From Lachnospiraceae bacterium (GTDB lineage Bacteria > Bacillota > Clostridia > Lachnospirales > Lachnospiraceae): 64,000 bases of DNA. A program made the position numbers and the translations under genes. Below, in pieces: positions 24,918 through 34,067 of this stretch (within the stretch, counting starts at the first letter, position 1; every line of letters starts with the position of its first letter). The stretch lies in NCBI GenBank assembly GCA_017500935.1, contig JAFVXW010000003.1:1-64000 (forward strand), read 5' to 3'. The notes under the pieces are model-generated. The model had not been told where the DNA came from, did no database searches, and was given only the letters and a program-made list of their open reading frames with translations.

Positions 24918-26810
24918 TTATCCGGCATTGCTTGCCGCGATCTTTACTTTGCTCCACAGATTACTGATCAGCTTACGGGTATTTTCATGATATTCAAAAA
25001 CTTCATCCAGTTCATAACCGGTTCTGGGCACATAAGCATTAATGCCCTCGTAATCTCCGCCCTCTCCTGCAAGCGTATCCCATACCTGCTGATTGGGAGA
25101 AGTATAACCTACATAACTGGAATTGTCGTAAGCATAATCATAAGAACTTACAAAGTTGATAAATTCATGCGCCAGCGCCGGGTTTTTAGCGTTTTTGGGA
25201 ATAACCATTGCATCAGACCACAGATTGGTGCCTTCCAGCGGCATATAAAATCCCATATCTTCATTTTCACTCATAATATAGGTTGCATCACCGGAATAGA
25301 TCAGTCCCAGCGCTTTTCTGCCCTGCGCCATATTGTCGATGATCTCGTCTGTTACGATCTCCGGTTCCATGGTTTCCACACAGGATATCAGCCACTCATA
25401 CGCTTCCTGAAGTTCCGCTTCATTCTGCGTATTCATGGAATAGCCAAGGGCTTTTAATGCCATCATAAAGCTGTCGCGTTCAGAATCGTACAGATAAATA
25501 TCACCCTTGTATGTTTCATCAAGGAATATGCTGAATCCTTCCGCTTCCAGATCTTCCAGAGAAACCTTGGTCTTGTCGTACACAATACCCACACTTCCCC
25601 AGAAATAGGGAACGGAATATTCATTCTGCGGATCATAAGGAAGACCGACAACAGCATCCGCAAGATCTTCCATACAATAAATCTCTGACTGATCCAGTTT
25701 CTGCAGCATATCTTCTTCCAAAAGCCGCTGGATCATATAATCACTGGGAACAAGAATATCATAGGCTTCGCCGTTTGCAACTTTAATATACATCTGTTCG
25801 TTGGAATCAAAGTTTTCCATCACAACTTTGGCTCCGGTTGCAGCCTCAAAATCAGGAATCAGCTTTTCTCCGGTATATTCTCCCCAATTATATACATACA
25901 GCGTCTGTCCTTCATAAGGAAGATTTCCCGTACCGCCTCCAAATCTGACAATACAGATCCCTATCACCAGCACCGCAATTCCTGCAATGGAAGGAACCAG
26001 CACTTTTCCTTTTCCAATCTCACTCTTTCCGGCCTTTTTGGCCAGAATCACAGGCACGACATTGATCAGTACCAAAAGCAGGGTAATGATCACAACAACC
26101 AGTGTGGAAACCGCATTGATACTGGGGTTGACACGCTTACTCATGGTATACACCATAATACTTAAGTTCTTGACACCGCTTCCCGTCACAAAATAGGAAA
26201 TAATAAAATCGTCAATGGACATGGTAAACGCGATCAGCGCACCGGAAAAAATACCGGGAGTGATCTGCGGCACAATAACCTTGATCAGAGCCTGCCAGGG
26301 TGTAGCGCCTAGATCCATAGCCGCATCTGCAAGGTTGGGGTCTAAAGAGCGGATCTTGGGCATAACGGACAGCATAACATAGGGAATACAGAATGCGATA
26401 TGCGCAAGCAGCATGGTCGCATACCCTTTTTCCACTTTAAAGGTAATAAACAAAAGCATAAAGCCGATCGCGGTTACGATCTCCGGGTTCATAAGGGGCA
26501 GGTTATTGACCTGATCCATGACTTCACGGATGATCTTTTTGGATTTGCTCAGACCGATCGCTGCGATCGTTCCCACAACCGTGGAAATGATCGTTGCCAG
26601 GATCGCAATGCTGAATGTCGTATACAATGCTTCCATCATATCTCTGGATTCCAGCATGTGCTTATACCAGCGAAGAGAAAAACCTGTAAATACGGTCAGC
26701 GATTTTCCTTCATTAAAAGAGAAAATGATCATATAAAGAATCGGAAGGTAGAAAAAGATGATCAGCAATGTCATCAGAATCTTACCGAATGTTCTGTTGC
26801 CTTTTTTCAA
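24918..26810 (-). CDS. Fused PotC permease and PotD spermidine/putrescine-binding protein
   Basis: This 630-aa protein joins a PotC-type ABC permease (residues about 1-275, with EAA loop near DAAMDLGATPWQALIKVIVPQITPGI) to a PotD-like periplasmic-type binding domain anchored by a single membrane segment (residues about 275-300, VLVPSIAGIAVLVIGICI). The binding domain starts LYVYNWGEYTGEKLIPDFEAATG and contains SDYMIQRLLEEDMLQKLD and YSVPYFWGSVGIVYD. The start is TTG 26810, nine bases after AGGAGG, four bases after the PotB stop. A binding protein tethered to the permease keeps one copy per channel, and such fusions occur in other Firmicutes. Confidence 0.9.
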   Translation of the reverse strand: MKKGNRTFGKILMTLLIIFFYLPILYMIIFSFNEGKSLTVFTGFSLRWYKHMLESRDMMEALYTTFSIAILATIISTVVGTIAAIGLSKSKKIIREVMDQVNNLPLMNPEIVTAIGFMLLFITFKVEKGYATMLLAHIAFCIPYVMLSVMPKIRSLDPNLADAAMDLGATPWQALIKVIVPQITPGIFSGALIAFTMSIDDFIISYFVTGSGVKNLSIMVYTMSKRVNPSINAVSTLVVVIITLLLVLINVVPVILAKKAGKSEIGKGKVLVPSIAGIAVLVIGICIVRFGGGTGNLPYEGQTLYVYNWGEYTGEKLIPDFEAATGAKVVMENFDSNEQMYIKVANGEAYDILVPSDYMIQRLLEEDMLQKLDQSEIYCMEDLADAVVGLPYDPQNEYSVPYFWGSVGIVYDKTKVSLEDLEAEGFSIFLDETYKGDIYLYDSERDSFMMALKALGYSMNTQNEAELQEAYEWLISCVETMEPEIVTDEIIDNMAQGRKALGLIYSGDATYIMSENEDMGFYMPLEGTNLWSDAMVIPKNAKNPALAHEFINFVSSYDYAYDNSSYVGYTSPNQQVWDTLAGEGGDYEGINAYVPRTGYELDEVFEYHENTRKLISNLWSKVKIAASNAG

Positions 26811-26814
26811 GGGA

Positions 26815-27651
26815 TCAATCCTCCTTTCCGCCGTTATTGTGAATTTCCACTTCACGTACCGCCATCATCAAAAGCATCATGCAGATCGCCATGATCATGG
26901 AGATCGCACTGCCAAAATTCCACTCTCCCACTGTAATGAACTGATTTTCAATCAGGTTACCGATCAGGAAATACTGTCCGCCTCCTAAAAGCTTGGGAAT
27001 AAAGAATGAGCTTACCGCAGGCAGAAATACCAGTGTGATACCGTTGATGACACCCGGCAATGACAGCGGCAGTGTGACGCGCATAAATGTTTTTGCAGGC
27101 GCTGCGCCCAGATCTGCAGCAGCCTCCAGCAAAGAATGATCCATCTTGCAAAGCGCTGTATTGATCTGCAGGATCATAAAGGGTAAAAAGTTATACACCA
27201 TACCCAAAAGCACGGCTCCTTCCGTATAAAGAAGCTCTGCGTTTCCAAGACCGATAAAGCTTAACAGCTTCTGCATCGGGCCGCCCTCGCTTAAAATACC
27301 GATCCAGGCATAGGTTCTTACCAGCGCATTGATCCAGGTGGGTAATGTGATGGAAAGCACTAAAATATTCTGCAGTTTTTCAGGGCTTCTTGCAATAAAG
27401 TAAGCAACCGGATAACCAAGCGCCAGACAGATCACAGTCGTTTTTGCAGCGATCAAAAGAGAACGCCAGAGGATCAGCAAAAAGTCAGGATCTGTAAAAA
27501 ACTTTTTATAATGGTCAAAAGTCAGGGAAAACGACACAATACTGTTTCCATGTTCTGTTACGGAATACAATGCGATCAGTAACATCGGAAGGATCAGCAT
27601 CAGCGCCGCCCATGCAATATAGGGAATTGCCAACTGTGAAAATCTTTTCAT
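26815..27651 (-). CDS. potB: Polyamine ABC permease PotB
   Basis: This 278-aa inner-membrane protein has about six membrane segments, starting with LAIPYIAWAALMLILPMLLIALY and including PTWINALVRTYAWIGIL. The EAA loop DLGAAPAKTFMRVTLPLSLPGV is the PotA contact. SD AAGGATGG precedes ATG 27651. It lies 27 bases after potA and runs directly into the PotC-PotD gene. With PotA and PotC it would form the channel for spermidine or putrescine uptake. Confidence 0.92.
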   Translation of the reverse strand: MKRFSQLAIPYIAWAALMLILPMLLIALYSVTEHGNSIVSFSLTFDHYKKFFTDPDFLLILWRSLLIAAKTTVICLALGYPVAYFIARSPEKLQNILVLSITLPTWINALVRTYAWIGILSEGGPMQKLLSFIGLGNAELLYTEGAVLLGMVYNFLPFMILQINTALCKMDHSLLEAAADLGAAPAKTFMRVTLPLSLPGVINGITLVFLPAVSSFFIPKLLGGGQYFLIGNLIENQFITVGEWNFGSAISMIMAICMMLLMMAVREVEIHNNGGKED

Positions 27652-27678
27652 CTGTCTACCATCCTTGCCTTTTTCTTA

Positions 27679-29256
27679 TTAAAATACCATTTTTGACATA
27701 ACATGGATATCTTCGGGGAAGAAGGTCAGTCCCACTTCCTGTCCGACCTCAGTGTAATCTGTGGTATGGATCTTAAATTCACGGCCTTCCGTGGAGAATG
27801 TCACCTTATAAATACCTTCTTTGATCTGTTCCGGATCAAAATCATAGTCTACGAAAATATCCACGCTGACATTTTCATTGGAAAGCTTCCATGCCTGTGC
27901 ATTTGCCCAGGTTTTTAAATCCGTGTCAAGCGCCTGGGATTCCTGAATTTCATCCACGGTTTTAAAGAAGTTAAACGCCATGATCGCTTCGTTTTTCTTT
28001 TCATTTTTGTTAAACTTCTGATCTACAACATAGATGTTTCTTTCGATCGCTGTACCGTTTGCGGTTGAGAAGGTAACAGGATACTGTCCTAATTCTTCCT
28101 TTAAGTCATATTCGATCTTTGCAATGGAAATATAGTCGTCGGTTTCCGGATTCCACGCCTGGGCATTGGAAAGCGCAACGATTTCCTTGTCGTCTAAATC
28201 CTTGACATCCTCCAGATCGACATAGAAATTATTGGCCGAAATCTTCTCTTTTCCGTCTTCGCTGGTCACATCATGATTGCGGATGACATGCATATTGACA
28301 GTCGCACTGGTACCGGGAACGGTTTCTACCATAATCTCGTAGTGAACGCCCTTAAACAGTACACTTAACACTTCACCGGTCATCTTGCCGTCTTTGACAT
28401 CAACGATATCGATATCTTCAGGACGGATGATCACATCAACTGCTTCGTTTGGTCTGAAACCGAAATCCACACAGTCAAAAGTAATATCATCAAAACGCAC
28501 CTTGTAATCTTCCGGCATCGTAGCGGATAAAATATTGCTCTCACCGATAAAGTTTGCAACATAGCGGTTTGCCGGCTCATTGTAAATTTCTTCCGGAGTA
28601 CCTACCTGCTGAATCTCACCGCTTTTCATAACCACGATCTTGTCAGACATGGTAAGCGCTTCTTCCTGGTCATGGGTAACAAAGATAAAAGTAATGCCTA
28701 CTTCCTGCTGAATACGCTTCAATTCATACTGCATCTCCTTGCGCAGCTTTAAATCCAGTGCCGCTAAAGGCTCATCCAGCAAAAGAACCTTCGGTTCATT
28801 TACCAGTGCCCTTGCGATCGCCACACGCTGCTGCTGGCCGCCGGACAAAAGGGTGGTATTTTTCTTTTCATAGCCTTCCAGACCGATGAGCTTTAACATC
28901 TTCATAACCTTCTGGTCAATGACATCCTTACTCATTTTTTTGATCTTTAAGCCAAATGCGATGTTTTCATAAACGCTCAGATGCGGAAACAGCGCATATT
29001 TCTGGAAAACGGTATTTAATTCTCTTTCATAAGGAGGTTTCTGGCTGATCTCTTCGCCGTCAAACACCACACTGCCTTCATCCGCATCCAGAAAGCCGCC
29101 CAGAATACGCAGAAGGGTTGTCTTACCGCAGCCGCTGGGACCAAGAAGAGTCACAAATTCGTTTTCATAAATATCCAGATTGACACCCTTTAAAATGACC
29201 TGATTGTCAAAACTCTTTACAATATTTCTAAACTCGATCAGTTTTTTCTTTTCCAT
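27679..29256 (-). CDS. potA: PotA-type ABC ATPase with an enlarged TOBE region
   Basis: This 525-aa ATPase energises the polyamine importer. Walker A is GPSGCGKT (residues 39-46), signature [10 protein letters not shown] near 137, Walker [12 protein letters not shown] and switch His in [10 protein letters not shown]. The first TOBE half spans about residues 275-330 ([10 protein letters not shown], then [12 protein letters not shown]), and the final [13 protein letters not shown] belongs to the second half. Between them about 170 residues are inserted, with two related units (residues 361-412 and 449-500), each opening with AQAW and containing YPVTFST or YKVTFSTE. PotA is usually about 370 aa. 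ATG 29256 follows AGGAGGTAATAGG. Confidence 0.93.
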   Translation of the reverse strand: MEKKKLIEFRNIVKSFDNQVILKGVNLDIYENEFVTLLGPSGCGKTTLLRILGGFLDADEGSVVFDGEEISQKPPYERELNTVFQKYALFPHLSVYENIAFGLKIKKMSKDVIDQKVMKMLKLIGLEGYEKKNTTLLSGGQQQRVAIARALVNEPKVLLLDEPLAALDLKLRKEMQYELKRIQQEVGITFIFVTHDQEEALTMSDKIVVMKSGEIQQVGTPEEIYNEPANRYVANFIGESNILSATMPEDYKVRFDDITFDCVDFGFRPNEAVDVIIRPEDIDIVDVKDGKMTGEVLSVLFKGVHYEIMVETVPGTSATVNMHVIRNHDVTSEDGKEKISANNFYVDLEDVKDLDDKEIVALSNAQAWNPETDDYISIAKIEYDLKEELGQYPVTFSTANGTAIERNIYVVDQKFNKNEKKNEAIMAFNFFKTVDEIQESQALDTDLKTWANAQAWKLSNENVSVDIFVDYDFDPEQIKEGIYKVTFSTEGREFKIHTTDYTEVGQEVGLTFFPEDIHVMSKMVF

Positions 29257-29267
29257 CCTATTACCTC

Positions 29268-29801
29268 CTAAAATGACGGCGGAGTGGTCACCCACAGCAC
29301 CTTCGCTTCACTTTTTCCGCTGTTGTATAAATAATGGCTCTTGGCACCATCCAGATAAAAAGTTTCATGTTCTTTGAGTTTATATTTTTCATTGCCGCAG
29401 ACCAGCGTAACCCTGCCTTTTAAAATATAGCCAAACGCCTCTCCGTCATGCGTGGCAAGTTCCTGGCTTTTCTGCTGGGGATGCAGTGTTAAAAGAATGG
29501 GTTCCATCTCATTTTTCTGGGCATTGGGGATGATCCATTCGATGGTATAGCCTTCTCTTTCATCCACATAAAAATCCTGCGCGGTAAAAACCACCTGCCG
29601 CTTTGGTTCTTCCCTGAAAAACTCTGACAGATTGCTGCCAAGCGCTTCCAGAATATCCTCCAAAGTGGCGATATTGGGAGCTGTCAGATTCCGTTCCACC
29701 TGCGACAAAAAACCCTTTGTCAGTTCACTTCGCGAGGCCAGATCATCCAGTGTCAGGTCATTTTTCAATCGAAGTTCTTTTAACTTTTTTCCGATATCCA
29801 C
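29268..29801 (-). CDS. HTH-cupin transcriptional regulator of the polyamine operon
   Basis: This 177-aa protein has an N-terminal XRE helix-turn-helix ([42 protein letters not shown]) and a C-terminal cupin barrel ([31 protein letters not shown] and SHYLYNSG). This is the PuuR/CUP-HTH plan, where the cupin senses a small ligand. The start is GTG 29801, after GGAGG. It is the first gene of the potABCD operon, 11 bases before potA, so it most likely controls the operon. It diverges from the phosphoglucomutase gene. Confidence 0.9.
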   Translation of the reverse strand: MDIGKKLKELRLKNDLTLDDLASRSELTKGFLSQVERNLTAPNIATLEDILEALGSNLSEFFREEPKRQVVFTAQDFYVDEREGYTIEWIIPNAQKNEMEPILLTLHPQQKSQELATHDGEAFGYILKGRVTLVCGNEKYKLKEHETFYLDGAKSHYLYNSGKSEAKVLWVTTPPSF

Positions 29802-29859
29802 AACCGCACCTCCGTTTTCAAATACTAAACTTTTTCTTTATAATCACCAAACAATTTAC

Positions 29860-29887
29860 ATTATACATAGATGTGTCAACAATGCAA
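29860..29887 (-). promoter_or_regulatory. Possible promoter for the pot operon
   Basis: On the minus strand, TTGCAT (29882-29887) and TATAAT (29860-29865) have a 16-base spacer. A run of TTGACA-like words lies nearby, so the exact -35 is uncertain. Confidence 0.42.
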
Positions 29888-29948
29888 TAGTTTTGTCAAT
29901 TTTTGTCACTTCATTTTGTATAAATACACAGGGGTTATACCAAAACTC

Positions 29949-29978
29949 TTGACGATATCTTGTAAAAAGGCGTATAGT
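29949..29978 (+). promoter_or_regulatory. Promoter for the phosphoglucomutase gene
   Basis: TTGACG (29949-29954) and TATAGT (29973-29978) are separated by 18 bases, about 50 bases before the gene's start. Confidence 0.6.
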
Positions 29979-30029
29979 ATAGACAGGAGCATTAACATTT
30001 CCTAATAAGAAAAAGGACAGGTGAGACCA

Positions 30030-31712
30030 ATGTATCAAGAAGATTACAAGCGCTGGCTTGCGGCAGATCTGGATGACGCTGATCTGAAAGCGGAACTGGA
30101 ACAGATCTCCGGTAATGATGAAGAAATCAAGGATCGTTTTGCTGTAGCATTAAAATTCGGTACTGCAGGCCTTCGCGGTGTTTTAGGCGCAGGAAGCAAC
30201 CGTATGAATATTTATGTTGTCCGTCAGGCTACCCAGGGTCTGGCAAACTGGGTAAAGACCCAGGGCGGCAATCAGCTGGTTGCCATCAGTTATGACAGCC
30301 GTATCAAGAGTGATGTTTTTGCAAAAACTGCTGCCTGTGTTCTGGCTGCCAACGGAATTAAAGTTCGTATCTATGATGCGCTGATGCCCGTTCCCGCACT
30401 GAGCTTTGCTACCCGTTATTATGAGGCAAATGCGGGTATCATGGTTACTGCTTCTCACAATCCTGCGAAATATAACGGTTACAAGGCATATGGTCCCGAT
30501 GGATGCCAGATGACTGATGAAGCTGCTGATATCGTATATGCAGAAATTCAGAATACCGATATCTTAACCGGTGCAAAACTGATGACCTTTGAAGAAGGCC
30601 TCGCAGCAGGTCTGATCGAATATGTGGGCGATGACTGTAAGGAAGCTCTTTACAATGCCATCAAAGCACGCTCTGTTCGTCCCGGTCTGTGCAAGACTGC
30701 AGGATTAAAGCTGGTTTACTCTCCTCTTAACGGTTCCGGTCTTGTTCCTGTTACCCGTATCTTAAATGATATCGGTATCGATGACATTACCATCGTTCCC
30801 GAACAGCAGTATCCCGACGGCAACTTCCCTACCTGCCCTTATCCCAATCCCGAGATCTTTGAAGCGCTTCGCTTAGGTCTTGAGCTGGCTAAGAGCTCCG
30901 GTGCGGATCTGATGCTTGCAACTGACCCCGATGCTGACCGTGTCGGTATCGCGATCAAATGTCCTGACGGTACCTATGAACTGGTTTCCGGCAACGAGGT
31001 TGGCGTTCTGCTTCTGGATTACATCTGCGCAGGCCGCATCGAAAATGGCACGCTTCCCGAAAAAGCTGTTGCAGTGAAGTCCATCGTTTCCACTCCTCTT
31101 GCAGATGCAGTTGCTGCACACTACGGCGTTGAAATGAGAAATGTACTGACCGGATTTAAGTGGATCGGCGATCAGATCGCAGGTCTGGAAGCTGCAGGCG
31201 AAGTAGACCGCTTTATCTTCGGCTTCGAAGAAAGCTATGGCTATCTGGCAGGCCCTTATGTTCGCGATAAAGATGCCGTTATCGGCTCTATGCTGATCTG
31301 TGAAATGGCTGCTTACTACAGAAGTATCGGTTCTTCCATCAAACAGCGTCTGGAAGAGATCTACACAGAATACGGCCGTTATCTGAACAAAGTTGACAGC
31401 TTCGAATTCCCCGGCTTAACCGGTATGGACAAGATGGCATCCATCATGAACGACTTAAGAAACAATCCTCCCAAGGAAATCGGCGGCTATGCAGTAGTTA
31501 AGGTTACTGACTACAAGAAGCCCGAAGAAACCGGTCTTCCCGCTGCAAATGTTTTAATCTACGCTCTTGAAGGCGGCGCTACTGTTGTGGTTCGTCCTTC
31601 CGGCACTGAGCCCAAGATCAAAACTTACTTCACCACTCTTGGTAAGGACATCGCAGAAGCTGAAGCACAGAAAAATGTGCTGGCAGATGCATTAAAGCCG
31701 ATTCTGGCATAA
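30030..31712 (+). CDS. Phosphoglucomutase / phosphomannomutase family enzyme
   Basis: This 560-aa alpha-phosphohexomutase interconverts glucose 1- and 6-phosphate, linking glycolysis to glycogen and surface-sugar synthesis. The phosphoserine loop is TASHNPAKYNGYK, the metal loop DPDADRVG, the sugar-binding loop FGFEESYG and the phosphate-binding loop RPSGTEPKIKTY. The length fits the two-domain-extended family PgcA of Firmicutes. ATG 30030 is used because a GTG nine bases before it lies in the SD area (AGGACAGGTGAG). It stands alone between two promoters and a terminator. Codon use is strongly biased toward C-ending codons, as in well-expressed genes. Confidence 0.95.
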   Translation: MYQEDYKRWLAADLDDADLKAELEQISGNDEEIKDRFAVALKFGTAGLRGVLGAGSNRMNIYVVRQATQGLANWVKTQGGNQLVAISYDSRIKSDVFAKTAACVLAANGIKVRIYDALMPVPALSFATRYYEANAGIMVTASHNPAKYNGYKAYGPDGCQMTDEAADIVYAEIQNTDILTGAKLMTFEEGLAAGLIEYVGDDCKEALYNAIKARSVRPGLCKTAGLKLVYSPLNGSGLVPVTRILNDIGIDDITIVPEQQYPDGNFPTCPYPNPEIFEALRLGLELAKSSGADLMLATDPDADRVGIAIKCPDGTYELVSGNEVGVLLLDYICAGRIENGTLPEKAVAVKSIVSTPLADAVAAHYGVEMRNVLTGFKWIGDQIAGLEAAGEVDRFIFGFEESYGYLAGPYVRDKDAVIGSMLICEMAAYYRSIGSSIKQRLEEIYTEYGRYLNKVDSFEFPGLTGMDKMASIMNDLRNNPPKEIGGYAVVKVTDYKKPEETGLPAANVLIYALEGGATVVVRPSGTEPKIKTYFTTLGKDIAEAEAQKNVLADALKPILA

Positions 31713-31737
31713 CTGAATCATTGATTTCATAAAAATC

Positions 31738-31780
31738 AGGGCAGAAACACTGTTTATGTGCTTCTGCCCTCTTTATATTT
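31738..31780 (+). terminator. Intrinsic terminator after the phosphoglucomutase gene
   Basis: AGGGCAGAA pairs with TTCTGCCCT, with a further CAC/GTG above one mismatch, followed by TCTTTATATTT. Confidence 0.8.
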
Positions 31781-31803
31781 CTTATTTCTCCACTGAAGTT
31801 TGA

Positions 31804-32019
31804 TCATTCACGCATCCCAAACAGCGAAATCACTCCGATTATCACAAGCACAGGCAATGCAATAAATAACAGTCCTTTTATTACCAGTCCGATCAATATA
31901 AGCGGCAGGAAAATCAAAGTAAAGAAGATCTTTGCAATTCCCCATGTCGCTCTGATTGCAAACACAAGTAATTTCCCAAACACAAGAAACATCAGTACAA
32001 TAAATAAAAATGTCATCAT
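31804..32019 (-). CDS. Small hydrophobic membrane protein, 71 aa
   Basis: Nearly the whole 71-residue protein is hydrophobic and would form two or three membrane helices (MMTFLFIVLMFLVFGKLLVF, then FLPLILIGLVIKGLLFIALPV). The only charged stretch is short (AIRATWGIAK), and it ends GMRE. No family is recognised. SD AGAGGAGAAAAAAGA precedes ATG 32019. It overlaps the 46-aa gene upstream by four bases (TGATG), so translation is coupled. Confidence 0.68.
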   Translation of the reverse strand: MMTFLFIVLMFLVFGKLLVFAIRATWGIAKIFFTLIFLPLILIGLVIKGLLFIALPVLVIIGVISLFGMRE

Positions 32020-32156
32020 TCTTTTTTCTCCTCTTTCGTTATTTTCTTTCCATGAAAACGGGAACAGTTTTCTATTCCAAGTTTTTCACAGTATTCTTTA
32101 TGATCTTTCATTTTCTCTATCAACAAACTCAGCATGATACGTCTTTGCACCGGCAT
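32016..32156 (-). CDS. Small basic protein, 46 aa
   Basis: This 46-aa protein is Lys/Arg-rich, with MPVQRRIMLSLLIEKMKDHK at the start and KKITKEEKKE at the end, and has two Cys. ATG 32156 sits eight bases after AAGGAGG. Upstream ATGs in frame have no SD. It precedes, and overlaps, a small membrane protein gene, and the pair likely forms one unit. I do not recognise it, and the unit has no family match I can name. Confidence 0.55.
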   Translation of the reverse strand: MPVQRRIMLSLLIEKMKDHKEYCEKLGIENCSRFHGKKITKEEKKE

Positions 32157-32373
32157 ATTTTCCCTCCTTTCCAATCTGAAACCATCTTTTACTCTCTCAT
32201 TATATATGAAATTTTCACTCCTAAAAACATAAATCAGCAGGAAATAACGGATTCTATTTAGCCTGTTATCAAGCAATATCAGCGGAATACAGTAAAATAT
32301 AAACTTTATTTCTTTTTCATTTTCATATATAATCAGTTACAAATCAATCTATTGTTATATGAAAGGAACAAAC

Positions 32374-32874
32374 ATGGGCCGCAAATCCACAAAAGAAAAT
32401 AAAAATATCTATCAGACAAGCCGTGAACAAATGGGCTATTCCAGGGAAACTGCATCCGAAAAGATGAACTATATCTCTTCCGACCGTATCGAAAAGATTG
32501 AAAACGGGAAATCTCTCCCCCATCCGGAGGAAGTTCTTGCCATGGCTGACTGTTACAAAAATCCGTCTCTTTGCAATTATTTTTGTTCTCATGAGTGCCC
32601 TATCGGTATCGAATATGTTCCGGAGATCAAAGCCAAATCCCTTTCACAGATCACTTTGGAAATGCTTGCCACTTTAAATAAACTTTCCAAAGATAAAGAG
32701 CGCCTTGTTGAAATCACAGTAGACGGCGAACTTACAGCCGACGAGATTCCTGATTTTTTAAAGATCAAGGAAGAACTCGAAAAAATGGCTCTTGCCATCG
32801 ATTCCTTAAATCTTTGGATTGACCATACGATCGTAACCGGAAAAATAGACAAATCACTGCTTGAATATAAATAA
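32374..32874 (+). CDS. Helix-turn-helix protein with a Cys cluster
   Basis: This 166-aa protein opens with a putative XRE-type helix-turn-helix (REQMGYSRETASEKMNYISSDRIEKIENGKSLPHPEEVLAMA), followed by a Cys-rich link (LCNYFCSHECPIGI, three Cys), and a helical C-terminal half with an acidic heptad-like region (DEIPDFLKIKEELEKMALAI). The three Cys could bind metal or sense redox state, which is inferred. ATG 32374 follows AAAGGAACAAAC. No target is evident, since the flanking genes are the small membrane pair and a pyruvate kinase gene on the other strand. Confidence 0.75.
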   Translation: MGRKSTKENKNIYQTSREQMGYSRETASEKMNYISSDRIEKIENGKSLPHPEEVLAMADCYKNPSLCNYFCSHECPIGIEYVPEIKAKSLSQITLEMLATLNKLSKDKERLVEITVDGELTADEIPDFLKIKEELEKMALAIDSLNLWIDHTIVTGKIDKSLLEYK

Positions 32875-32878
32875 AAAC

Positions 32879-32940
32879 AAGGATGTGAACTACGGATTCA
32901 GACAAATCGTCCCGTGCATTCACATCCTTATCTTTTATTT
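32879..32940. terminator. Bidirectional intrinsic terminator
   Basis: AAGGATGTGAA (32879-32889) pairs with TTCACATCCTT (32919-32929), with a T-rich tail on the plus side and an A-rich side on the minus strand. It separates the HTH gene from the short pyruvate kinase gene. Confidence 0.75.
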
Positions 32941-33972
32941 ATTTTTTGATATTTCCATCCATGCAGCAGCTTTATTGGCTGTATTGGCAAGGTATCTGAC
33001 TGCTTCCACCGGATATTTGCCAACGGCAGATTCACCGGTGATCATAACCCCGTATGCACCGTCTGTCACAGCATTGAAAATATCTGAAACCTCAGCTCTT
33101 GTGGGAACCGGGTTTTCCTCCATGCTGGCGAGCATCTGGGTGACAACAATAAAAGGCTTGTCTGCACTCTTGCACGCTGCCTCGATATCCTTCTGCACTG
33201 CCGGAAGCTCCCAGAGATCCATATCGTTGCCCAAATCACCTCTTGCGATAATGATCACATCCGCTTCTTTGATGATACTGTCAAGTTCTGCAAGCGCTGC
33301 CCGATTTTCAATCTTTGCAAAAATTTTTACCTGTCCGGCACCGTTTTGCATCAGCAGCTCTCTTACATGGGCAAGATCCTGTCCATTTCTTACAAACGGC
33401 TGCATCAGACCTGTTACACCGTATTCCGATGCAAGTCTGATATTTTTGAGGTCGTGATCAGTCAGAACCGGCATTTCCACCTGCTTTCCGACAATCTTTA
33501 CCGATTTATGCCCGGTCAGAACACCGCCTCTGACCACTTTACAGACTGCATAATCTTCATACACTTCTGCCGCAATAAACAGAAGCTTTCCGTCATTCAA
33601 TAAAATTTCATCACCGGCTTTCAGTGCGCTGATCACCGGCTGCGGAACCGGTACACTGCATGCAAAGCTCGCGCTATATTCTTTTCCGACAGCTGTCAGA
33701 GATACGGTTGTATCAGGTTCCAAAACCAATCCGTTTTCCAGATCTCCCACTCTCAGTTCCGGTCCCTGCATATCAATCAGAAGCTGCGGATAAATCTTAG
33801 CTGCCTGGGCGGCCTGTCTGAAATGATTGACGATGTCTGCACTTTCTCTCAGTCCAGTATGAGAAAGATTCAGCCGCATACCGGTAAGCCCAGCCTGAAA
33901 CATCTGAAGCAATGTTTCTTCGCTGCTGCATGCCGGTCCCAATGTTCCGTAAATTTCTACTTTTCTTTCCAT
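32935..33972 (-). CDS. Short pyruvate kinase-like protein without the C-terminal domain
   Basis: This 345-aa protein covers the TIM barrel and B domain of pyruvate kinase but stops just after the barrel, without the regulatory C-terminal domain (usual length about 470-580 aa). It has the phosphate-transfer Lys in KIFAKIENRAAL, ARGDLGNDM, the TQMLASM loop and TGESAVGKYPVEAV (normally GETAKGKYP). LNLSHT replaces the usual NFSHG. A genuine short subfamily is more likely than a truncation, because it ends in frame with a good stop and terminator. SD CGGAGAGAAAA precedes ATG 33972. Confidence 0.85.
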   Translation of the reverse strand: MERKVEIYGTLGPACSSEETLLQMFQAGLTGMRLNLSHTGLRESADIVNHFRQAAQAAKIYPQLLIDMQGPELRVGDLENGLVLEPDTTVSLTAVGKEYSASFACSVPVPQPVISALKAGDEILLNDGKLLFIAAEVYEDYAVCKVVRGGVLTGHKSVKIVGKQVEMPVLTDHDLKNIRLASEYGVTGLMQPFVRNGQDLAHVRELLMQNGAGQVKIFAKIENRAALAELDSIIKEADVIIIARGDLGNDMDLWELPAVQKDIEAACKSADKPFIVVTQMLASMEENPVPTRAEVSDIFNAVTDGAYGVMITGESAVGKYPVEAVRYLANTANKAAAWMEISKNK

Positions 33973-34067
33973 TTTTCTCTCCGGTCACACATTTTATCTG
34001 AGATGATGAATGCGAAACATAAATTCTCTCCTATACAGAATGCGCACACTTTTTTAAGAGCATTATC

